Positions 16,896-26,462 of a DNA stretch of 64,000 nt are shown piece by piece. The notes beneath the pieces are model-generated. The model was given only the letters and a program-made list of their open reading frames with translations, was not told the origin of the DNA and did not search any database. A program made the translations under genes and the position numbers. Source of the stretch: Butyrivibrio fibrisolvens (GTDB taxonomy: Bacteria; Bacillota; Clostridia; Lachnospirales; Lachnospiraceae); the NCBI RefSeq assembly GCF_037113525.1, contig NZ_CP146963.1, positions 4,216,001 through 4,280,000 of the forward strand, read 5' to 3'. Positions within the stretch are counted from its first letter, which is position 1. Each line of letters opens with the position of its first letter.

Positions 16896-18695
16896 TCACT
16901 CCGTTAATTTATAGTCTGTAAATGCCGGATATATGATGATCGTCGGCAACAGCATAGTCAGAAAATATGTATATCTAAAGTCAGCAGCTACAGGTGTAGC
17001 TATAAGTACTGTACATACTGCAAACAGCGGCAGCAATAATGGAAGTATCTTTCCTTTATGCTTTCTGGACAATACTATTCCAATAGATATACATTCGATA
17101 AAAAAGGCTGCCCCCATACAGAATAATACACTATATACAGGAAGCATAGTGCCAAGCTTGGTACCTATTTCTCTTATCTTCAGCCACAGTCTGGCAAGGG
17201 CTCCGCCCATAAGCCATTTTCGTTCTATTCCCAGGGCGTTGTTACATACGCCATCGTTATCAGCCACAGTATAAGAGCCTTCTCCTGACGGATTATCCGG
17301 ATACCAGTAGCCATAGGTCATGTTTTTATATTCATCAATATACAGGCCCGGATACTTAAATCCTGTCCTTATCCAAAGCGCTGCATACTCAAAGATATGT
17401 TCTTCCAGATAATCAGTATCTCCTGCTCTGAAAAGTTCTTTCATGTTATCAGCAAAGTCGGGAGCATACAATTCATGAATATAGGTGGTGTCTATGACCT
17501 TATCCACCATCATGGTATCTTCCATGCCAAGGTCCTTGTCTTCAACAAGAACTCTGCAAAAAAGCTGTATGGGAATAGAGAGAGATTCTACAAAGTCTGC
17601 CTGAATGACTCCAAATGCGCCCATAACCGGGAATCTTATGATAAGTATAACTGCAAGCGACAGTCCCCAGGTATATATCATGCGCTTTCTATACTTAAAT
17701 GCCTTGAATCCCCATATACACAGGAAAGGTATCATAAGGAAAAAGGCATATAAGCCATTACTTCTAAAAAGAGCCGTCCCCACGCAGGCAATAAAGTGAA
17801 GAATAAGATCTGAAATCTTTATTTTTTCAATGCCAGGAAGCAATACTCTTATAAACGTTGCTACAAACAGCATTATAAATCCTGCAAAAAGAACATCTTT
17901 CCATACTGTAACCATATATACCCACTGGAAGGGAATAAGGGTATAAAAAGCCAGAGACAGATATGCCCATCTTAGCTTCAGGCCAATAAGCTTTAAGGTG
18001 TTAACGCTATATGAGACTATCAAAGCCATAAGCACCATCTGGACAAAGGTATAAAAACCTATGGCAATATTTAAATCTCCGGTAATGGCATATGCAGGGC
18101 GAAGACATAGCCCTATCAGAAAAGTATGTGCAAGCGGATGATGATTGGACAAAGGAGCAAGAGACAAAACCTGTTCTATCTGGTTGATACTGTCCGGTGT
18201 TATGATCCCCGGAAATTCATACAGGTATCCCGGAAGCCAGAAAAGCATGCATAAAATAAATGATACTAAAAACACTCTGGATATTATTCCCTTAGATAAC
18301 GGAGTATCTGAAGCTTTAAAAAAATCCAGAGCCTGTCCGCTCAGATACCATTTATAAACAATCCTGAGTCCATGATAAAAAAGAATAAAAATACCCGTAA
18401 ACACAACAAACAGTACGATAGCCTTAAATAAAAGGTTATCGTACTGCTTTGTTATACCTGTCATGTTATAAAAAGAATATAATCCACTAAATACAGCCGC
18501 TGTTACTAGTGCTGTCTTAGTATTCAATCCGGCTGTATATCCTGAACTAAATCTGTATAAAAGAATTATAGCTACTAAGAGGATAAGCCAGATAATATTA
18601 GATGCTCCAAACATCCCAAGACACTCGAAACTCCATATGGTCACAAATGCCTGTATAACTAAGATCAAATCAGCCCATCTTTTTTTATTAGTCAT
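16896..18695 (-). CDS. DUF6020-type polytopic membrane protein (copy 1)
   Basis: 599 residues with about a dozen membrane segments. Landmarks are YEFPGIITPDSINQ, SNHHPLAHTFLIG, VTVWKDVLFAGF and TYGYWYPDNPSG. The same landmarks, with changes, occur in the protein at 28549-30183, so the two are paralogues. Proteins of this kind occur in Lachnospiraceae glycan clusters and resemble GT-C enzymes, with an acidic residue (PGIITPDS) in the first outer loop. It starts 4 bases before the polymerase gene ends its upstream spacer, so the two are co-transcribed. The biochemical role is not established. Confidence 0.65.
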   Translation of the reverse strand: MTNKKRWADLILVIQAFVTIWSFECLGMFGASNIIWLILLVAIILLYRFSSGYTAGLNTKTALVTAAVFSGLYSFYNMTGITKQYDNLLFKAIVLFVVFTGIFILFYHGLRIVYKWYLSGQALDFFKASDTPLSKGIISRVFLVSFILCMLFWLPGYLYEFPGIITPDSINQIEQVLSLAPLSNHHPLAHTFLIGLCLRPAYAITGDLNIAIGFYTFVQMVLMALIVSYSVNTLKLIGLKLRWAYLSLAFYTLIPFQWVYMVTVWKDVLFAGFIMLFVATFIRVLLPGIEKIKISDLILHFIACVGTALFRSNGLYAFFLMIPFLCIWGFKAFKYRKRMIYTWGLSLAVILIIRFPVMGAFGVIQADFVESLSIPIQLFCRVLVEDKDLGMEDTMMVDKVIDTTYIHELYAPDFADNMKELFRAGDTDYLEEHIFEYAALWIRTGFKYPGLYIDEYKNMTYGYWYPDNPSGEGSYTVADNDGVCNNALGIERKWLMGGALARLWLKIREIGTKLGTMLPVYSVLFCMGAAFFIECISIGIVLSRKHKGKILPLLLPLFAVCTVLIATPVAADFRYTYFLTMLLPTIIIYPAFTDYKLTE

Positions 18696-18721
18696 CTATC
18701 TGGCTTCTCCCAAGCATATAA

Positions 18722-20038
18722 TTACAGTCTCCAGTAATCAAACTCTGGCTTTGTGAAATCTTTTTTATCAAAAATTCCCTTGATATCAAGGAATACCTTT
18801 GTACTGTGTTTAGGATCAAAGAATGCTGCGATGTCCTTAGCTGAGAATGAAGTGAAGTCTTCATGTGCAACAGCTACTATTACTGCATCCATATCCTTAA
18901 CTGCATCCATAGAATCAAAATCTATACCGTAAAGGCGCTTTGCTTCATCAGCATCTGCCTGAGGATCAACTACTACAGGTGTGATTCCGTACTCTCCAAG
19001 CTCCTTGTAAATATCGATAACCTTGGTGTTACGTGTATCAGGGCAGTTCTCCTTGAAGGTAAATCCGAGGATCGCAACTCTTGCACTCTTTACAGGAACA
19101 TCGTTAGCTATAAGCTTCTTAACGCAGCTCTCTGCAATATACTTACCCATATCATCATTGATACGACGGCCTGAAAGGATGATCTGTGAGTGATAGCCAA
19201 GTTCCTCTGCCTTGTATGTAAGGTAGTAAGGATCTACACCGATGCAGTGTCCGCCTACAAGGCCAGGCTGGAAGTTAAGGAAGTTCCACTTGGTTCCTGC
19301 TGCCTTAAGTACTGCCTGAGTATCAATTCCCATACGGTTGAAGATCATGGAAAGCTCGTTCATGAATGCGATGTTGATATCACGCTGTGAGTTCTCGATA
19401 ACCTTAGCAGCTTCTGCTGTCTTGATGTTCTCAGCTTTATATACACCTGCAAGAGCAACAAGGCTGTAAACCTTAGCAACCACGTCAAGTGTTTCTTCAT
19501 CCATACCAGATACGATCTTAGTGATAGTCTCAAGTCTGTGAACCTTATCACCTGGATTTATACGCTCCGGAGAATAACCAACCTTAAAGTCTACTCCGCA
19601 CTTAAGTCCGGACTCTTCTTCAAGGATCGGTACACATACATCTTCTGTAACTCCGGGATATACTGTTGACTCGTATACTACGATAGAGCCCTTTGTAAGG
19701 TGCTTACCAAGTGTATGGCTTGCGCTCTCTACAGGAGTAAGGTCTGGTGTATGATCATCATTAACAGGAGTAGGAACAGCAACGATGTGGAACTTACACT
19801 CTTTTAATTTTTCAGGATCAGCTGTGAACTCTACAGTTGTCTCCTTGATAGCATCGTTACCAACTTCTCTTGTAGGGTCAATTCCCTTTTTATAAAGATC
19901 AACCTTAGCTGCATTGAAGTCATATCCGACTACCTTGATCTTCTTAGCGTATGCTACAGCAATAGGCATACCTACATATCCAAGTCCTACAAGAGAAAGT
20001 TTTTCTTCTCCTGAAAGGAGTTTTTCATATAAATCCAT
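18722..20038 (-). CDS. Nucleotide-sugar dehydrogenase, TviB/WbpO-like (UDP-GlcNAc/GalNAc 6-dehydrogenase)
   Basis: 438 residues, normal for UDP-sugar dehydrogenases. VGLGYVGMP at 17-25 is the NAD-binding loop. Cys265 in VGGHCIGVDPYYL is the catalytic cysteine, and the C-terminal domain (about 305-430) binds UDP. PVNDDHTPDLTPV and STVYPGVTEDVC match the TviB/WbpO group, which oxidises UDP-GlcNAc or UDP-GalNAc to the uronic acid, rather than UDP-glucose dehydrogenase. GGAGG lies before the ATG. The TviC-like epimerase at 11694-12668 in the other operon is its natural partner. Confidence 0.88.
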   Translation of the reverse strand: MDLYEKLLSGEEKLSLVGLGYVGMPIAVAYAKKIKVVGYDFNAAKVDLYKKGIDPTREVGNDAIKETTVEFTADPEKLKECKFHIVAVPTPVNDDHTPDLTPVESASHTLGKHLTKGSIVVYESTVYPGVTEDVCVPILEEESGLKCGVDFKVGYSPERINPGDKVHRLETITKIVSGMDEETLDVVAKVYSLVALAGVYKAENIKTAEAAKVIENSQRDINIAFMNELSMIFNRMGIDTQAVLKAAGTKWNFLNFQPGLVGGHCIGVDPYYLTYKAEELGYHSQIILSGRRINDDMGKYIAESCVKKLIANDVPVKSARVAILGFTFKENCPDTRNTKVIDIYKELGEYGITPVVVDPQADADEAKRLYGIDFDSMDAVKDMDAVIVAVAHEDFTSFSAKDIAAFFDPKHSTKVFLDIKGIFDKKDFTKPEFDYWRL

Positions 20039-20088
20039 GATTTAAACCTCCAAGATTCATTATAAATATATTATGATGAATTATTTTT

Positions 20089-21609
20089 TTACTTATGACC
20101 GTGAACATTATAACTCAAATGTAAAAAATCTCCAACTATACCTAACAAAAATGCCAGATAGAAAAGTCCCATGCCATAGCACATATAACGCGGCTGCGGG
20201 AAAATCAAAGCACCTGTAACAAGGCTGTTTATGACAATTCCAGCCATTACTATAAGCATAAGGCGCAAGGTAAGATCGCGGCAAGGAGCATTCTTTTTAA
20301 GTAAGGCAATGATAAATACCAACAGGAAAGCTGCGTATATGATCGCCGAAATCTTTATCAGTACTTTTGGTGACATATTTGCATTCGAGATAACAAAAGC
20401 CTTCAGAACATTAGCAGTAAGAACATAGACTGCACCTTTATCAGTTCCATTAAACACTTTACTTATCTTATCTTTAAGAAGCGTTTTAAAAAGAAAGGCT
20501 TCAACCTCATCCTGCTTTATCTGGGAATGGATATTATCAAGATCCGGAAAATAATGCTCAACATATGTTTCCAGAGCAGGTCTTACAACATCAAATCCGA
20601 TCACGTCATAACACTCGGCATAATGATCTACCATAGCCGTCCAGTCAGAATTAAATACAGTTGACTTATCCTTAAGTTCATAACCCGGTGCAAAATCTAT
20701 CGTAAGTCCCTGATCCTGACAGACATTATAAATCTCGATGTACAGATCATCTATCTCCGGATACTTTTCAGGATCAGCATCTGCAAATATATCTGCATCC
20801 TCCCGACTTGCCGTATACATCATAGTATCAAGGCCGCCCTTACTGTTCCCAATATGAGTTGCAAAAACGCCACGAACCAGATACTGATATCCATTGTCCA
20901 GGAAAATAATGGATGCATAAGCAAGGATCAGTAATACGCAAGTAAGAATAAATTTTCTTATGTCGCGGCTCTTTTTTACCAGAAGGTGATAAACAAAAGA
21001 TGCAAATCCCCATGTGATAAGCACTATGAGCATCTGCTTTCTGATGCTACAGATAAGGACACCTAAAACAAAGAGTTTAAAGAGGGATCTGCGATCATAA
21101 TTCTCAATACTCTTAATAAGCTCTATCGTAAATATCACATACAGCGGCATTGCCAGAGCCTCTGTCATAAGGCTTTCTGAATACATGGAACCACGGTTTG
21201 CAACAAAACGGTTGATTCCTGCAACACCTACCTGTAACAGCATTGCTATTGCAGATAAAAAGAAAGATTTTTTACTCCCAAGAGAACTTGTAACATCAAG
21301 AATATATGATCCAAGATAATACGCTGCAAAAACCCACAAAAGGCTCTGAACGATCACTGCCAGAGTCAGATAAGCCGGAAGGCCATATGGGGTAGCTGTT
21401 ATATGCAGCATTTCAAACAAATGACGAAATAATAATAAAAACAAGGGATAAACGGGCTCTCTGCAAAAATCCATGGTGGCATAACTGTAAGTATCCACGC
21501 ACCATACAGGTCCATCAATAAGAGCTACTCCCACATAAAATATAATAAGTAAAACAAGAGATACAAGCTTAAATTTAGCTGCTCCTGTGCTGTTTTTTTT
21601 ACTGAACAT
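20089..21609 (-). CDS. Polytopic GT-C-like membrane protein
   Basis: About 506 residues with ten or more hydrophobic segments. The first outer loop has PVWCVDTYSYATMDFCREPVY (shortened here to its core, VDTYSYATMD), an acidic motif in the GT-C position. The start is ATG at 21609, with AAAGGAG six bases upstream; the frame reaching 21633 lacks a site. A large outer region (about 280-385) is rich in Asp and Glu. It sits between the dehydrogenase and a PglA-like GT4. It is probably a lipid-phosphate-sugar-dependent transferase, or a membrane protein of unknown role. Confidence 0.6.
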   Translation of the reverse strand: MFSKKNSTGAAKFKLVSLVLLIIFYVGVALIDGPVWCVDTYSYATMDFCREPVYPLFLLLFRHLFEMLHITATPYGLPAYLTLAVIVQSLLWVFAAYYLGSYILDVTSSLGSKKSFFLSAIAMLLQVGVAGINRFVANRGSMYSESLMTEALAMPLYVIFTIELIKSIENYDRRSLFKLFVLGVLICSIRKQMLIVLITWGFASFVYHLLVKKSRDIRKFILTCVLLILAYASIIFLDNGYQYLVRGVFATHIGNSKGGLDTMMYTASREDADIFADADPEKYPEIDDLYIEIYNVCQDQGLTIDFAPGYELKDKSTVFNSDWTAMVDHYAECYDVIGFDVVRPALETYVEHYFPDLDNIHSQIKQDEVEAFLFKTLLKDKISKVFNGTDKGAVYVLTANVLKAFVISNANMSPKVLIKISAIIYAAFLLVFIIALLKKNAPCRDLTLRLMLIVMAGIVINSLVTGALIFPQPRYMCYGMGLFYLAFLLGIVGDFLHLSYNVHGHK

Positions 21610-21653
21610 TATTTCTCCTTTGATCAGCCTCACATTTGCACATATGTATATTT

Positions 21654-21670
21654 TTGAATCGAAGATTCAA
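21654..21670 (-). repeat. Small intercistronic hairpin
   Basis: A 7-bp perfect stem (ttgaatc/gattcaa) with a 3-nt loop lies between the GT4 stop at 21678 and the ribosome binding site of the membrane protein gene at 21609. There is no U-run after it in the minus-strand transcript. It resembles the other small stems in gaps of this locus. Confidence 0.4.
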
Positions 21671-21677
21671 GAATTAA

Positions 21678-22778
21678 TTATCTTGCCAGAATATGTTTGA
21701 TTTCATTAACATATGCCCTAACTATGATACGTCTGTCAAATTCCTTCTCCATCTTGATACGGCCGGCATCTCCTAGTCTTAACTTTTCCTCTTTTGACAG
21801 GTTCATAAATTTAGTCATGGCTTCATATAAAGCCTGCCCATCACACGGTTTAAATACAAAACCGGTCTTTTCATCATCAACAAGTTCCCTACATCCGCTT
21901 ATATCTGAACACAGAACAGGTCTGCCTGCTGATGCAGCTTCCATGATAACATTGGACATACCTTCATGATAGGAAGGCTGTACCAGTACATCACATTCCG
22001 CATAGAAAGGACGAACATCCTTGTGGAAAGGGATCGCCGTTACAATGCCTTCTTCCTGCGCGCTTTTCATCCTATCAGCATAAGAATCATCATCATATCC
22101 AAGAGTAGAAAAAGAAACTCTGTCGCCATATTCCTGCTTCATTTTCTGTGCGGCATATAAATATTCTTCTATTCCTTTTTCTTTCATAAGCCTGCCAACA
22201 TAAAGGAACCTAATCTCATCTCCATGTTCATTTAAATCAGCTTTTTTATGATAATCAAGGTTTACTCCTGAACCGCCTACCAGAGCTGTCTTTTTTCCTG
22301 TAATTCCAAGCTTTTCAAATAAGGCTTTATTTTCTGCATTTTGGAAAAAGAGACAGGAACATTTTTTCATAGAAGCTTTGTACATGAAAGTTACAAGCTT
22401 CTGAACCATTCCGCCTTTTTCAAAGGCACTTCCAAGTCCTGTAATAGTGCTTATAAAAGGAATACCTGATCGTCCGCATACATACCCGCCATAGACATTA
22501 GGCTTTATGGTATATGTCAGGACCACATCAGGTTTCTCCGCTTTTAAAAGCTTCTTATATTTTTTTATAAGTTTAAGATCTTTGGCAGGATTCATTCCTC
22601 TCCTGTCAAGATCAGTATGTACGACTCTTATTCCCTCTTTTTCAATATCCTCTCTGTGTTCATCATCGGGAATACTTACAACTACATCATAGCCTTCATC
22701 TTTCAAAGAAAGTAAAAGCTCATTTCTAAAAGCATAAAGGCCTGTAGAATTATTAGCCAAAAATAAAACTTTAGACAT
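21678..22778 (-). CDS. GT4-family glycosyltransferase, PglA/CapM-like
   Basis: About 366 residues. It begins KVLFLANNSTGLYAFRNEL, and ITGLGSAFEKGG and YTIKPNVYGG follow; these are marks of the PglA/CapM branch of GT4, which adds HexNAc to a lipid-linked amino sugar. The E-x7-E motif is in YHEGMSNVIMEAASAG. The ATG at 22778 has AGGG seven bases upstream. An earlier ATG at 22793 overlaps the HAD stop (ATGA), so a coupled start there is also possible. It follows the HAD, ATP-grasp, PglC and PglE genes, which supports a role in adding the second sugar of that glycan. Confidence 0.85.
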   Translation of the reverse strand: MSKVLFLANNSTGLYAFRNELLLSLKDEGYDVVVSIPDDEHREDIEKEGIRVVHTDLDRRGMNPAKDLKLIKKYKKLLKAEKPDVVLTYTIKPNVYGGYVCGRSGIPFISTITGLGSAFEKGGMVQKLVTFMYKASMKKCSCLFFQNAENKALFEKLGITGKKTALVGGSGVNLDYHKKADLNEHGDEIRFLYVGRLMKEKGIEEYLYAAQKMKQEYGDRVSFSTLGYDDDSYADRMKSAQEEGIVTAIPFHKDVRPFYAECDVLVQPSYHEGMSNVIMEAASAGRPVLCSDISGCRELVDDEKTGFVFKPCDGQALYEAMTKFMNLSKEEKLRLGDAGRIKMEKEFDRRIIVRAYVNEIKHILAR

Positions 22779-22789
22779 TACATTGCCCT

Positions 22790-23422
22790 TCATAAAGAAT
22801 AATATAATCCATCAACATTGTTGAAATGTATAGCTCCCATCCCAAGTTCCTGGGGAGCTATAAAATCCTTACGCATATTATCACCTATGTACACAAGTTT
22901 TTCATATGGCAAATCCATAAGCTCACGCATCTTTTTAAATGCCTCAGGACACGGTTTTCTGAACTGCGTTCCGCCAAGTTCATCTGTGATAATGATGTGG
23001 TCGACCTTTTTTTCAAGGCCAAGAGCTCTTATCTTGGCTCTCTGCCCTTCCGGTCTTCCGTCGGTTATGATACCAATCTTTTTACCGGACTTTCTGATAG
23101 TATCAAGCAACTCTGCAACGCCGTCATAGAGGCTTATATCAGGTTCCTGATAACGATATCTTTCAAGGCATAATGACTTTACTTCTTCAGAAGCAATTCC
23201 AGCTGATGCAAGGACAACATCGATCGCATTCTCATGTCTTAAAAATGCTTCGTATAGCTTATCATAAGCCCTGTCTACCTGAGGAATTACCTTAGCTACC
23301 TCTTTATATCCGCTTCGTACATACTGCTTTTCTCCATAGAGGGTATCATCAAGGTCAAAGATAATTCCATCAAAATCGTCTATATAATTTTTTGCTTCCA
23401 GAATGCGTTTTATCGTTATCAT
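22790..23422 (-). CDS. HAD-family hydrolase (subfamily IA)
   Basis: 210 residues. IFDLDDTLYG at 21-30 holds the nucleophile Asp23 and acid/base Asp25; IITDGRPEGQRAK is motif II; VYIGDNMRKDF is the metal-binding motif IV. It is a cytoplasmic phosphatase-type enzyme of phosphoglycolate-phosphatase size. It lies between the ATP-grasp gene and the GT4 gene, overlapping the latter by 4 bases. HAD and ATP-grasp pairs next to PglE/PglC-like genes suggest that one step makes or removes a phosphate on a small molecule to be joined to the sugar (inference). Confidence 0.8.
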   Translation of the reverse strand: MITIKRILEAKNYIDDFDGIIFDLDDTLYGEKQYVRSGYKEVAKVIPQVDRAYDKLYEAFLRHENAIDVVLASAGIASEEVKSLCLERYRYQEPDISLYDGVAELLDTIRKSGKKIGIITDGRPEGQRAKIRALGLEKKVDHIIITDELGGTQFRKPCPEAFKKMRELMDLPYEKLVYIGDNMRKDFIAPQELGMGAIHFNNVDGLYYSL

Positions 23423-23451
23423 CTTTTATTTCGTACCTGTAATGTTCAACG

Positions 23452-24432
23452 TTACTGTTCGGGATTAATACAGATGCTCTGATCGAATCTGCTGTATATA
23501 GCGCCGTCTCTTGCAGCACCCTCCTGATAACTAAGGCTTTGTCCCATAAGCATTCTGATAACCGCTTCTGCGCTATCAGCTCCTGCCTTTATAGAAAGTG
23601 GTGCACCGCCGCCAAACCTTGGATTTATCTCTATGTAGTAGTCATCTCCTGTTGACTCTTCACGAATGAGCTGAACGGTGATCTGTCCGCAGGGTTTATA
23701 ATCAGCACAGAGAACCTTCATCTCTTCGATCATCTTGTTATCCTGCGTGATCCTTGTCTTTAAGACTTCTCCGGATCTTACTGCAAGTCTTTCTCTAGGT
23801 GTGATAAATACAGGATTTCCTTCATAATCTCCAAATATATCAATTGTATATTCTCTGCCACTTATAAAGGGCTGGATTATGTAATCGCCTATTTTCTGGG
23901 CATATACTTTAAGATCCTCTATATTATTAACTTTATAAGCATCGATAGATGAGCTTCCATCCTTGGGTTTTATAAATGCAGGAAAAGAAGCCTTGCCCTG
24001 TGCAACTGCTTCTTCAAACTTTTCTACGCTATTTACAGGCTTTGGCGACTTAAGTCCAAGTGAGATAAAATAATCTGCTGTAAAGTTCTTATCTCTGCAA
24101 AGCTTAACTTTATCAAATCCACTTATTAAAACCTTTGTTCCAACTTCTTCAAACTTCTCTTTATTCATGGCAAGAAGGTTCAGATCTGTATCTATCGTCG
24201 GAATGAGGCAGTCAACCTTATTCTCAGAACAGTACTTAATAAGATTTGGAATATACAACGGATCACTAATTCTTACAACCTGCAGATGTTCATCACAAAA
24301 ATAAAGAGCAGGTGCATCTGTAACAAGATCTGCTCCAATTATAGTAACATCTGCTGATAGTCTGTCTGCTGCACTTCTGAACGCCTGCATAAGCTCTACA
24401 CGGCGTCCTACAGAAGTAAACATTATTTTCAT
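23452..24432 (-). CDS. ATP-grasp ligase, CarB/D-Ala-D-Ala-ligase-like
   Basis: 326 residues. The N-terminal part begins MKIMFTSVGRRVELMQAF, typical of the CarB-like ATP-grasp group in glycan clusters. PAFIKPKDGSSSIDAYKV (about 150-167) is the ATP-grasp lysine and Gly-rich loop. YYIEINPRFGGGAPLS (about 268-283) carries the Glu and Asn that bind magnesium. Such enzymes join a carboxylate to an amine or similar nucleophile using ATP. Upstream is PglC and downstream a HAD. A plausible role is acylating the 4-amino group made by the PglE-like enzyme, because no PglD acetyltransferase is present (inference). AGGAG lies before the ATG. Confidence 0.8.
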   Translation of the reverse strand: MKIMFTSVGRRVELMQAFRSAADRLSADVTIIGADLVTDAPALYFCDEHLQVVRISDPLYIPNLIKYCSENKVDCLIPTIDTDLNLLAMNKEKFEEVGTKVLISGFDKVKLCRDKNFTADYFISLGLKSPKPVNSVEKFEEAVAQGKASFPAFIKPKDGSSSIDAYKVNNIEDLKVYAQKIGDYIIQPFISGREYTIDIFGDYEGNPVFITPRERLAVRSGEVLKTRITQDNKMIEEMKVLCADYKPCGQITVQLIREESTGDDYYIEINPRFGGGAPLSIKAGADSAEAVIRMLMGQSLSYQEGAARDGAIYSRFDQSICINPEQ

Positions 24433-24494
24433 AAGGTGTTCTCCTAAAAAATCAATTTAATAATCCAACAGTATTTATGTGCACAAAAATATGA

Positions 24495-25121
24495 TCAGTT
24501 ATGCCCGTTAAAAGGCTCCATTGTTGCAGATGTAGCACTGCTTATGCCTTCTTTTTTGACAACGGTTTTGATCGTATCGATTATTATCTTCACATCTGTT
24601 CCAAAGCTTATATTATCTACATACCAGACATCAAGCTCAAACTTTTTGGCCCAACTTATTGCGTTACGTCCGTGAGCCTGTGCGTATCCTGTAAGCCCCG
24701 GTCTTACATCATGACGTCTTGCCTGTTCAGGAGAATACAATGGCAGGTACTGAACAAGGAGTGGTCTGGGGCCAATAAAACTCATATCGCCTTTAAGGAT
24801 GTTCAAAAATTCAGGTATTTCATCAAGACTTGTTGATCTAAGCCATTTTCCGAATTTAGTAAGTCTTATCTCATCAGGAAGAAGGTTACCATTCGCATCC
24901 TTTTCATCTGTCATAGTCCTGAACTTGTACAGCTTAAATACCTTGCCTTTATATCCTGGACGGTCCTGTTTAAAAAGAACAGGAGATCCCAGCTTTGTTC
25001 TTACAAGCAGCGCAAGAATAGCGTACAGCCAGCAAAGAAGTACAATGACCATAAGAGAGATCAATATATCCAGAAATCTTTTTACATACTTGGAATAGAA
25101 TGAATTTTTTTTCATACTCAT
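24495..25121 (-). CDS. PglC-like phosphoglycosyl transferase (initiating enzyme)
   Basis: A monotopic phosphoglycosyl transferase of 208 residues. One hydrophobic re-entrant segment (about 14-40) is followed by FKLYKFRTMTDEKD and the catalytic Asp100-Glu101 in STSLDEIPEFLNILKGDMS. FIGPRPLLVQYLP and RPGLTGYAQ complete the family pattern. These enzymes move a sugar-1-phosphate onto undecaprenyl phosphate. The small size and the neighbouring PglE and PglF genes point to a diNAcBac-like 4-amino sugar as substrate. It starts one base before the aminotransferase stop, so translation is probably coupled. Confidence 0.9.
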   Translation of the reverse strand: MSMKKNSFYSKYVKRFLDILISLMVIVLLCWLYAILALLVRTKLGSPVLFKQDRPGYKGKVFKLYKFRTMTDEKDANGNLLPDEIRLTKFGKWLRSTSLDEIPEFLNILKGDMSFIGPRPLLVQYLPLYSPEQARRHDVRPGLTGYAQAHGRNAISWAKKFELDVWYVDNISFGTDVKIIIDTIKTVVKKEGISSATSATMEPFNGHN

Positions 25122-26411
25122 TTACTTATCAAAACATCTCCTGATAATCTCTATGATCACATCCTGCTGATCAGGTGTCATCTTGTTATCTGAAGGAAGA
25201 CAAAGGCCACGCTCAAAGATATCCATACCAACATCAAGAGCTTCTCCCTCGTCAATATATGCATTAGTTACAGCTCGTCCATTGCCCTTTGCCGTTACAA
25301 AAGGACTGTTTCTATATATAGGCTGCATGTGCATAGGCTTCCAGATGGGGCGGCCTTCTGCATTAAACTTGGAGATCGCTTCAAGAATCTCTGTAGGACA
25401 GGACTTACCTTCTTCACTTATATAAAGAACGTCGCGCTCACCTCTGACCTGTCTGCACATAGCATCCTTATCTATAAGCATGCAACTAAGCCAGAAGTTA
25501 GGCTCGGATTTTTCCTCATCATAAGGATTCATTGTTACAGGAAGTCCCTTTAAGCCTTCCTTGTAACGCTCATAGATAGCTTTCTTCTGAGCAATATGCT
25601 CATCAAGGTGAAGCATCTGACCTCTAACAATACCAGCTATTATATTACTCATGCGGTAGTTATATCCAACTTCCTCATGCTGATACCATGGCGCATCTTC
25701 CCTGCTCTGAGTAGACCACTTACGAGCCTTGTCACAGTCTTCTCTACTATCTGTAAGGAACATACCGCCTGAAGAGCCTGTGATTATCTTATTACCGTTA
25801 AAAGAGATTGCATTATAATTACCAAAGTTTCCTGTCTGAACACCCTTATATGTTGCACCAAGCGATTCAGCAGCATCTTCTATGATGAGTGCTCCATGCT
25901 TATCGCATATTGCACGTATCTCATCGATCTTGCCAGGTGTTCCGTAAAGGTGAGCTATCACAACAAGCTTAACTTCTGGATATATCTCAAATGCTTTCTC
26001 CAAAGCTACCGGATCCATGTTCCAGGTATCTCGCTCAGTATCGATAAATACTGCCTCGCCGTCTTCATATGCCACAGGATTAACTGTAGCATCAAAAGTC
26101 ATATCTGAACAAAAGACCTTGTGACCTCTAAGTGTACCCTCATTAGGCTTAGCCATTCCATATATCTTCTCACCTGCAAGCTTTACACACAGGTGAAGCG
26201 CTGCTGTTCCAGCACTAAGTGCTACAGCATACTTACAGCCAACATACTCAGCAACCATACGCTCGCACTCATTTATGTTCTTACCTACTGTAGAAAGCCA
26301 GTTGGTATCAAATGCTTCTTTGATATAATCAAGCTCTTCACCGTGCATTGTAGGAGACGAAAGCCAAATCTTCTTTTCAAACGGTTCTATGCCATTAAAG
26401 TTTTTTTCCAT
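25122..26411 (-). CDS. PglE-like DegT/DnrJ/EryC1 sugar aminotransferase
   Basis: About 429 residues, a PLP-dependent aminotransferase. Lys208 in SFNGNKIITGSSGG forms the Schiff base, and IIEDAAESLGATYKG holds the cofactor-binding Asp. The extra loop GRPIWKPMHMQPIY is found in PglE-type enzymes that aminate UDP-4-keto-6-deoxy-GlcNAc. The ATG at 26411 has AGAGG eight bases upstream; the ATG at 26417 is too close. It lies between the PglF-like and PglC-like genes, so it is likely the second step of the same pathway. A long hairpin (26463-26543) separates it from the PglF-like gene. Confidence 0.9.
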   Translation of the reverse strand: MEKNFNGIEPFEKKIWLSSPTMHGEELDYIKEAFDTNWLSTVGKNINECERMVAEYVGCKYAVALSAGTAALHLCVKLAGEKIYGMAKPNEGTLRGHKVFCSDMTFDATVNPVAYEDGEAVFIDTERDTWNMDPVALEKAFEIYPEVKLVVIAHLYGTPGKIDEIRAICDKHGALIIEDAAESLGATYKGVQTGNFGNYNAISFNGNKIITGSSGGMFLTDSREDCDKARKWSTQSREDAPWYQHEEVGYNYRMSNIIAGIVRGQMLHLDEHIAQKKAIYERYKEGLKGLPVTMNPYDEEKSEPNFWLSCMLIDKDAMCRQVRGERDVLYISEEGKSCPTEILEAISKFNAEGRPIWKPMHMQPIYRNSPFVTAKGNGRAVTNAYIDEGEALDVGMDIFERGLCLPSDNKMTPDQQDVIIEIIRRCFDK

Positions 26412-26462
26412 TTTCATATCCTCTTCAACGTATTACTTATCGTTCTTAAAGTTTGCCGTATA

